From Welwitschia mirabilis (Eukaryota > Gnetophyta > Gnetopsida > Welwitschiales), in contig JBOZIK010000001.1 of NCBI GenBank assembly GCA_051453625.1, forward strand, positions 268,506,851 to 268,570,850: a stretch of 64,000 bases of DNA. The letters run 5' to 3'. Below, in pieces: positions 57,360 through 64,000 of this stretch. Positions within the stretch are counted from its first letter, which is position 1; every line of letters begins with the position of its first letter. The notes below the pieces were generated by a model, which was not told the DNA's origin, made no database searches, and saw nothing but the letters and a program-made list of their open reading frames with translations. A program made the translations under genes and the position numbers.

Positions 57360-58624
57360 TTATGATAATAGATTAGTGTTATCAGATTTTAGTACATTAT
57401 ACTTCGTTTCCATTTCCTCCTTCTCTTTGGTGAGAGTATTTACTACTTTGTTTAGATTATTTATCATTTTAGCTAGCTTTTCACATTCATCATATAGTTT
57501 CTGACATGTATCCTCTAACTCATTCTCTTCTTCATCGACCATATCCAATTCATTATAATTTGACGTGTTAGGAAAGTTTTTAAGAGAAGGCATAATCACC
57601 ATGAAAGATAATCTTCTATTTCTATCAGACTCTTGACCTAAACAATTGTCATCATCATCATCCTCATTGTCCCATGTAGCAATAAAAGAGGGATTCCTTA
57701 TTTTTCTGTTATCTCTTTTTGTGTTGGGGCATTTATTTGCCATATGACCAAATCTTTTGCATGAGTAGCATTGGATTTCGTTATCTTTTTTTTGCTCCTT
57801 TCTATATTTCAGATGATTTCTTTTTGAGTTTTTACTTCAATCACCTTCCTTTTTCTTTCTATGTAGAAACTTTCTGAATCTTCTGGCTAGGAGAGTTACT
57901 TCAGCATCATCTAAGTCCTCATCTGATCTTTCAAGCCTGTATTCTTCCTACACACATTTTAAGGTAATACCTTTCTTTTTATCTTTAAGAAATTTAAGTT
58001 TATAGGTTTTTAGATTACATTGTAGCTCTTCCAGTGTCAATGCACTTATGTTCTTTCTCTATTCGATGGTTGTAATCTTTGGTTCAAATCTCTTTGGTAG
58101 AGATCTCAATACCTTTCTGACCACCTTTTCTTCATCCAAGCATTCTCTGAGGCTTGTCATAGAGTTTATGATATCAGTAAGTCTCACAAAGAACTTTTGC
58201 AAGATTACCTCTTCATTCACATGGATGTCTTCAAATTTAGAAATAATCATTTAAAGTTTTACTTGCTTTACAGTTGAGGTTCCTTCATGTGCTATTTTAA
58301 GAATGTCTCAAGCCCCTTTAGCATAATTACAGTTTACTATATGCTTAAACTCATATGCATAGACTATACAAAATATTGCATTAAGAGCATGGGCATCTGT
58401 AGTAGCTTTGATTTTGTCAGTGGTGATCCATTGATCTTGGGTTTTAGGAACTAAGGTAGAATTACTGTTGACATCCATTTTTGTTGACATAGGCACAGAA
58501 TAACCTTTATATATAACTTCTTTTATATCAGCATCTAAAGATCTAAAAACATTCTTATTCTAGATTTTCTAGTAAGTAAACATGGGTGGATGACCAATGG
58601 AAAAATCATTAGATGGATTACTCA
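57360..58624 (-). pseudogene. copia gag with intact zinc knuckle, element F
   Basis: Starts MSNPSNDFSIGHPPMF at 58624. UBN2-type gag blocks follow: VNEEVILQKFFVRLTDIINS (58250-58059 open), VVRKVLRSLPKRFEPKITTI, and ALTLEELQ. A basic segment precedes the zinc knuckle CYSCKRFGHMANKC. The last part, 57743-57360, is open: an acidic stretch with DDDDD and then a Lys/Glu/Leu-rich heptad region likely to form a coiled coil. This layout is typical of plant copia gag. A handful of stops remain, fewer than in other elements, so F may be younger. Confidence 0.8.
57729..57770 (-). other. CCHC zinc knuckle in gag of F
   Basis: C-x2-C-x4-H-x4-C fully intact: CYSCKRFGHMANKC. Binds element RNA. It is the only complete metal-binding motif in the window. 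Confidence 0.85.
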
Positions 58625-58676
58625 TTTTAAAGTTCTAAAGTTTAGATCAGTTAAAATCTAAAGAAGACTTAACTTA

Positions 58677-58688
58677 GCTTAAATACCA
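58677..58688 (-). other. Primer-binding site, element F
   Basis: Minus strand TGGTATTTAAGC, a decayed TGGTATCAGAGC, two bases from the LTR at 58691. Confidence 0.6.
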
Positions 58689-58690
58689 AT

Positions 58691-60650
58691 TGATAGGATC
58701 AAGAATCTTAGAGGATGGATGAATAGGTTCTTTAAAAATTTAAACAAAATAAACTAAACAGACTAACGATATATCAAAATATTGTATAAAAAAATGCGCG
58801 AATTAAAAACATGCATGTAAATATAAGCTAATAGTATTTAAATAAATGAACTAATTAAAAGGAAAAAAATACCAAATAGATGCACACAGGATTTATAATG
58901 GTTCAGAAATCCCCCTACTCCACTCTCAACAATTAGCTTATCAGTAAGCTTGATCTAGATCTTCGTTACTCCACTAAGTATTTCAGGTTTACCTGTATCC
59001 TTTACAAACAAACTTTTCTGGGCTTATTCTCAACCTTTGAATAAACTTTTCTAGGCTTAGTCTTAATCTTAGAATGGACTTTTTTAGGCTAAGTCTCAAC
59101 CTTTCATAACGTAAAATAGTGATGCAATAATGTCAAGATACATAGATATCAATCGTTCTTGATATAGTAGATTTGATGGAGCTCTTCTTCTATAGATTCA
59201 TAACAAATAAAGCACTAGATCTGACCTTGAATGTACAGATAACATAGATGATAGATCTTCCTTGATCAGGAGTACAAATGCTAAGATTCAACGGTGAATA
59301 TCACAAGATTTCAGTACTTTTTCATGAGTCCAAAAGGTTCTTTAGTCTTCTATCTCTTGACTATTTATATTGGAAGGATTTTAGGGTTTATTACATTTAA
59401 AAATGTGCTTCTAACAACTATAAATGGCTAGAAAACAGCTATCTAATAGATACATAATGAATACAAAATAGATAGAAAATTTTAGTTTTCTTCCAGCTAG
59501 TCAACCCCTCAAAAATCTGGTTGACCCCATCTAGTGCCATGATTTACACAAGTCACTTAAGTAAAATTTTCAATTGTCCCAGTTTCTTATGGCTCCACAT
59601 CCAGTTGATCCCTTAGGATCCAGTCGATCCCAATCTGGTCATCCACCATTATGTCTAGTTACCTGCTAGTCATGATAAAGATCTTTCCAATTTCCTACAT
59701 CCAGTCTGGTCGAACCATTCAGGTATCTAGTCGACCCTATGATGATAGGCTTAGGAGTATTAGCTACATAGTTCTCAGGTATAGTTTACCCCTCCAAAGG
59801 TCTAGTTGACCTTTTAACACTAGATTCAGGAGTACTGTTCTTAGGTTTATAGATCCGTTCGACCTCATCATAGGTCTAGTCGATCCCTTATCATTTAGTT
59901 CAGGGATACTGTTACCNNNNNNNNNNNNNNNNNNNNNNNNNNNNNNNNNNNNNNNNNNNNNNNNNNNNNNNNNNNNNNNNNNNNNNNNNNNNNNNNNNNN
60001 NNNNNNNNNNNNNNNNNNNNNNNNNNNNNNNNNNNNNNNNNNNNNNNNNNNNNNNNNNNNNNNNNNNNNNNNNNNNNNNNNNNNNNNNNNNNNNNNNNNN
60101 NNNNNNNNNNNNNNNNNNNNNNNNNNNNNNNNNNNNNNNNNNNNNNNNNNNNNNNNNNNNNNNNNNNNNNNNNNNNNNNNNNNNNNNNNNNNNNNNNNNN
60201 NNNNNNNNNNNNNNNNNNNNNNNNNNNNNNNNNNNNNNNNNNNNNNNNNNNNNNNNNNNNNNNNNNNNNNNNNNNNNNNNNNNNNNNNNNNNNNNNNNNN
60301 NNNNNNNNNNNNNNNNNNNNNNNNNNNNNNNNNNNNNNNNNNNNNNNNNNNNNNNNNNNNNNNNNNNNNNNNNNNNNNNNNNNNNNNNNNNNNNNNNNNN
60401 NNNNNNNNNNNNNNNNNNNNNNNNNGTTCAGGGATACTGTTACTAGGCCCACAAATCTAGTCGATCCCATAAAGGTCCAGTTAACCTCTTGCTATTCAGT
60501 TCAAGGATACTGGCTCTCAAGGTTACAAGTCTGTTCAACTCCACTAGAAATCTTGTTGACCCCTCTAAGTTCAGTTCAATTTCTAAGTGTCTACTTCAGG
60601 TGCGGTTAACCCCTTAAAAGTTTGGTCAACCCCTCAAGAGGGTAAATGAA
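58691..60650 (-). repeat. 5' LTR of element F (with 509-base gap)
   Basis: Matches 40878-42496. Includes the GTCGACC-type array at 59494-60640. The gap 59917-60425 is flanked by duplicated GGGATACTGTTAC. The outer end is somewhere between 60650 and about 61020. Confidence 0.65.
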
Positions 60651-61028
60651 CTTGATAGGTTTCTAGTAATCAAAATTAAATGTTTTTGGCTTCATCTTTA
60701 AACCTTCAAGTTATTAACATCTTCTTCACAAGATACACAAAATTTTCTACATAGAAAACATTAGTTTGACATTTGTATTTCATTTAGTTGATTCTCAATA
60801 GTTTTTATTTGAGAATTCACTCTCTTCTTTTTTACTCTCCAATGTGTCCTATGTCTCCTTTCTACCATTCCTTTTTTTCCATAGATTCTATTAATTCTTA
60901 AATAGATCTACTTTTCAAAGGTTATTTTTGCAACCACCAAGATGATTTAATTAACATTTGGTAACTACTGAGTTAGTTTGATAACATACATAACTATCCT
61001 AACTATTGTAACTACTGAAGAGGCAAGC
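60651..61028. other. Unassigned sequence between F and minisatellite
   Basis: About 380 bases without a gene or clear repeat. It contains the unresolved end of F and interior of G. Confidence 0.3.
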
Positions 61029-62437
61029 AACTATAATGTCAGATCCATGGATAGGTAAGTATAACATTAAATTTTTGTAACCAAGTGCAAAGTTAGAATT
61101 TAACTATGATGTCAGATTTTATTGATGAAGTATGATGTCATACCTTGGTAGGTCAAATATAACATCAAGCCTCTATCAACCAAGTGCAATATCAGACTCC
61201 AATTGTGATGTCAGACTTTGGTGGTTAAGTGTAATAATGGAATTTGATTAGGAAACTATGACATCAGGCCTTTGGTAGTTAAGTATGACATCATATTCCA
61301 ACTACCATGTCAAACTTAATGACCAAGTGTAACATTAAACTTTAGTTGGTCAAGTGCAACGTCAAGTTTTTAGGGGTTAAGTATGATGTTAAGCCTCTAG
61401 GGATTAAGTGAACATCAAGAATCTATGGATCAAGTGCAACATTAGGCCTTGATGAAATAAGTGCAACATCAAGAATCTGAGGATTAAGTGTGACATTAGC
61501 CTTTGGGTGACCAAGCATGAAGTCCAACCTCTAGGGATTGAGTGCAATGTTAAGCTCTAGTGGACCAAGTGTGATGTCAGGCCTCTAGGAATCAAGTGTG
61601 ATGTTAGCCTTTAGATGATCAAGTGTAATGTTAAGCCTCTAAGGGTTATGTAAAACATCAAGCATGTGGGGATCCAGTGCGACATCAGGCCTCTGGTGGG
61701 ATGAATATGACATGAGACCTCTAGTGGACCAAGTATGATGTCACACCTCCAGGGGTTAAGTGCAACGTTAGATCTTCAAGGGATCAAGTATTACATTAAG
61801 CCTCCAAGAAAGTGTGATGTCAAGCTCCAATGGACTATGTATGCCATCAAGCCTCCGAGATTCATAGGTAAAGCTAGACATCCAAGGGTTAAGTGTAATG
61901 TCAAACCTCTAGTAGGATAAGTTCAACATCAAACTCCAATGGACTAAGTGCAACATGAGGCCTCCATATATTAAGTGTGATGTTAGACCTTTAGGTAATC
62001 AAGTGCAGTGTTAAGCCTCCAATGGTTAACTATGATGTTAATCTCTCATGCATCAAGTGCGACATTAGACTTTCTAGAGTAACTATAATATTAGAGGTGT
62101 ACCCATGACTGTGATGTGAGACCTATAAACCAAGTGTGACATTAGGTGTGAACCCATGCTTGAAATGTCAGGCATATGAACCAAGTGTAACATTGGATGT
62201 GGAACTTATTACTATGATGCCAAACCGATGAGCCAAGTATGATGTTGGGTGTGGGAATCATGACTAAGATGTTAGGCCTATGAACTAAATATGACATTGG
62301 GTGTGGAACCCATGACTATGATGTCAGAACTATGAACCAACTATAACATTAGATGTGTGACCCATAACTCTGATATCAGGTTTGTGAATCAGGTGTAATA
62401 TTAGGTATGGGATCCATAACTATAACGTTAGACATTT
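61029..62437. repeat. Minisatellite in leader of element G
   Basis: About 1.4 kb of degenerate tandem units. From 61029 to about 62085 the unit is 27 to 31 bp, consensus near AAGTGYRAYRTYARGCCTC+TRGGGRTC. From about 62086 to 62437 a ~54-bp unit built from two related halves dominates (CCATGACTATGATGTCAG and AACCAAGTGTGACATTAGG). Each unit has a GAYRTC-type core derived from GACGTC. Chance frames (61735-61920) run through it, but units are not a multiple of three and stops are common, so it is unlikely to be coding. Confidence 0.8.
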
Positions 62438-62831
62438 ACTATTTTTGCCATACCTATTATATATAAAATAAAAACGCTTATTATCCCTCCAATCTGGAAA
62501 GCTTACAAAGAGCCTGACAGTGGGAAAAAAAATGGGACTTACTTTGATCTAGATTTTTCTTCAAATTCTATCCAAAAATTACTTAAAATTGGCCATATTT
62601 ATTAGCATACCCAAAATTTTAGCAGTTTTTATGGTTGTTTTGATTGTAACTTTCTTTTATGGACTCCATTTTTAGTATTGTCTAACTCTGTACCTTTTTA
62701 TTTTTTTGTTCTTTGATGTTTTTATACAATGACTTTTGATAGTAATGGAGGTCAATTATTTCTTATGAAATCTATCTTTCATATTTCTTCTATTTTAGAT
62801 CTTTGAAAGGTAACATTTTACTATCTTTATG
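62438..62831 (-). other. 5' leader of element G next to primer site
   Basis: AT-rich, no reading frame of note. Confidence 0.4.
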
Positions 62832-62843
62832 GTTCTAATACCA
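62832..62843 (-). other. Primer-binding site, element G
   Basis: Minus strand TGGTATTAGAAC, initiator-tRNA-Met site with two transitions, two bases from the LTR. Confidence 0.65.
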
Positions 62844-62845
62844 AT

Positions 62846-63262
62846 TGTAATGTTCTAAATTACTTAATTAAGATTGAACTTTACATTTCAATGAGGAACA
62901 TTAGAAATTAAAGAATAAGGAATTTAATAACACATCAATTAGGTAGAAATGAAGTATATGTTTATTAAGATAGAAATAGTTTTCCTTATAGGCCTTGTTC
63001 TGACCTTGGAATAGTGGTCAATGGTAAAGACATGGACTATGGCCCTCTTGGGACCCTTAGGGATTAACCAAGATTGTTGTTGGTTACATCCATGCAATCT
63101 AACCACCCTCACCTAATACAATTGACTTAATAACTAAGATGAACGAATACAATGTTACGGTTTAAGGGCACACCCTTTTGTTATATAATAGTTAGGTTTA
63201 ATTACACTCTTAATTACATTTAACAATAATCACTTAATTAAAAGTGATTTGGGAACATTACA
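62846..63262 (-). repeat. 5' LTR of element G
   Basis: 417 bp, with perfect 10-bp inverted termini TGTAATGTTC/GAACATTACA. Partner of 33977-38962. Confidence 0.8.
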
Positions 63263-64000
63263 AAGATTAAATGCATAATCTACCAACTTAATATGAAATT
63301 ACTATTAAAGATGGTTCTATCAAACTATTTTTGTATGTTGTTATTGTTGTTCTGATTTCAAACTTAAAGGAGGACTACAAAAAGTGATTGACACTCTTGA
63401 TGACTTTTGGAATTTAAAAATCAATTTTAATGTGGAAAAAACCTAAAATCATAGTTTGTGAACCAGATAATAATTAATATAGTTTAACTATAGGAAATGA
63501 GAATTTGGGCATAAATTCCTCTTATAGATACCTTGGCATACAATGATCATGCAATTATAAATGAATAAATGCATTTCTTAAAGAGTTATAAATGGAATGA
63601 AGTCATTATTTACCTTAAAAATGAAATGTAAGAAGGAATCCATTTGAGCTTAAAAGATTTAAAAGAAACTCTATCATGTTATTGTTCAAACAAATGTTCT
63701 TTATGGACACACTATTGAGGGTCCTAGTCTAGCAAATAAACACTATTTACATATGTATATATATAAGAAATTTATAAGCTCTTATTTTTAAAAGAATTCA
63801 AAGTCAAAAGACAAGCATAATGTGATATTATGTTGCTTGAAGCAGAAATGGTACCCTTAGAAGTTGAAGCTATTTACCCATTTATAGCATACACCCATAA
63901 TCTTTCTATAGTTATAGTGGACAAATACTCAAAAAGAGTGATGTTGTAAACTTGAGATGAAGGATGATTTCATGATGGAGTTTTATGGCTCAGTAAATGT
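63263..64000 (+). pseudogene. LINE reverse transcriptase remnant, 3' part
   Basis: Continues the LINE broken at 33976. Near 63317-63361 the frame reads IKLFLYVVIVVLISN, where LLYADDIVLIS is expected: both catalytic aspartates are gone. Then DTLDDFWNLKINFNVEKT (about 63389-63441), SSYRYLGIQ-type block near 63511-63541, and MLLEAEMVPLEVEAIYPFIA at 63830-63889, a block common in the C-terminal part of some LINE RTs. Multiple stops. It runs out of the window. Confidence 0.65.

Larger units (their letters stand above)
40878..60650 (-). mobile_element. Element F: copia gag-PR element carrying a plant transposon-protein gene
   Basis: Minus-strand. The 5' LTR is 58691 to about 60650, primer site 58677-58688, gag 58624 to about 57360, protease and pre-integrase to about 56650, then a plant transposon-protein gene (56164-55163) with its own TATA box, and the 3' LTR from about 43400 down to 40878. 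Integrase, RT and RNase H are absent. Element B is inserted inside one copy of the transposon-protein gene. F itself lies inside element G. Its right boundary is not resolved to the base. Confidence 0.65.
33977..63262 (-). mobile_element. Element G: LTR retroelement with 420-bp LTRs, heavily nested
   Basis: Minus-strand element. The 5' LTR is at 62846-63262, with primer site 62832-62843; the 3' LTR is at 33977-34335 plus 38895-38962, with polypurine tract 38963-38975. Termini TGTAATGTTC and GAACATTACA form a 10-bp perfect inverted repeat in the right LTR. Flanks GAGAT (left) and AAGAT (right) are the probable 5-bp duplication. It lies within the LINE. Subtracting inserted F, the interior is only about 4 kb and no pol gene is seen, so G looks non-autonomous. 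It hosts an H solo LTR and element F. Confidence 0.75.

Noticed and set aside
61735-61920. Open frame through the minisatellite, possible repeat protein
   Set aside because: Unit length is variable and not a multiple of three; stops occur in all frames over most of the array.

Overview
This window looks like intergenic DNA of a large, AT-rich plant nuclear genome, most likely an angiosperm. The evidence is the transposon families present (Athila-like and Tekay/Del-like Ty3/gypsy, several Ty1/copia types, a 'putative plant transposon protein' gene, a LINE) and the pervasive C-to-T/G-to-A decay typical of old methylated repeats. I found no intact host gene, no tRNA or rRNA gene, no CRISPR array and no bacterial-type operon. 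Nearly every coding trace is a transposon pseudogene with many stop codons. Species cannot be named from the sequence. Nineteen runs of N (10 to 902 bases) interrupt the window, and several are flanked by duplicated sequence, so parts of the layout may be assembly artefact.

Layout, left to right. Element A (gap to 7174, +) is an Athila-like LTR retroelement with LTRs of about 1.07 kb, a decayed tRNA-Asp primer site, a gag-protease polyprotein remnant and no reverse transcriptase or integrase. It interrupts the reverse transcriptase of copia element E (-), whose pol, protease, gag and 5' LTR run from 7175 to 11967 and resume at 32964-33366. E's LTR is split by element H (11968-32963, +), a Tekay/Del-like chromovirus with 3.6-kb LTRs and recognisable gag, PR, RT, RNase H, IN and chromodomain-like tail. 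H's 3' LTR is split by copia element D (21555-29980, +; LTRs of 166-168 bp), and D carries the 3' end of another Athila-like element, C (about 23705-26155).

From 33480 a LINE reverse transcriptase starts. It is broken by element G (33977-63262, -; LTRs of about 420 bp with TGTAATGTTC/GAACATTACA ends and an imperfect AAGAT/GAGAT target duplication), and resumes at 63263-64000. Inside G are a solo LTR of H (34336-38889, exact AGTTA target duplication), a second copia-type element F (40878 to about 60650, -) and, near G's primer site, a 1.4-kb minisatellite (61029-62437). F keeps gag and protease, but where integrase and RT should follow it has a 'putative plant transposon protein' gene with its own TATA box. 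That gene is present in two partly overlapping copies, and one is interrupted by element B (44366-54050, +), a second copy of the A family.

How it fits together: this is a Russian-doll nest up to four or five insertions deep. The most unusual signals are (1) a gag-protease-only Athila-like family sharing the same lesions in both copies, (2) a copia gag-PR element with a plant transposon-protein gene in place of IN-RT, and (3) three unrelated LTR families plus a minisatellite that each carry arrays of short CpG-centred palindromic motifs (GTCRTCC/GGAYGAC, GGTCGACC, GACGTC) now decaying by deamination.
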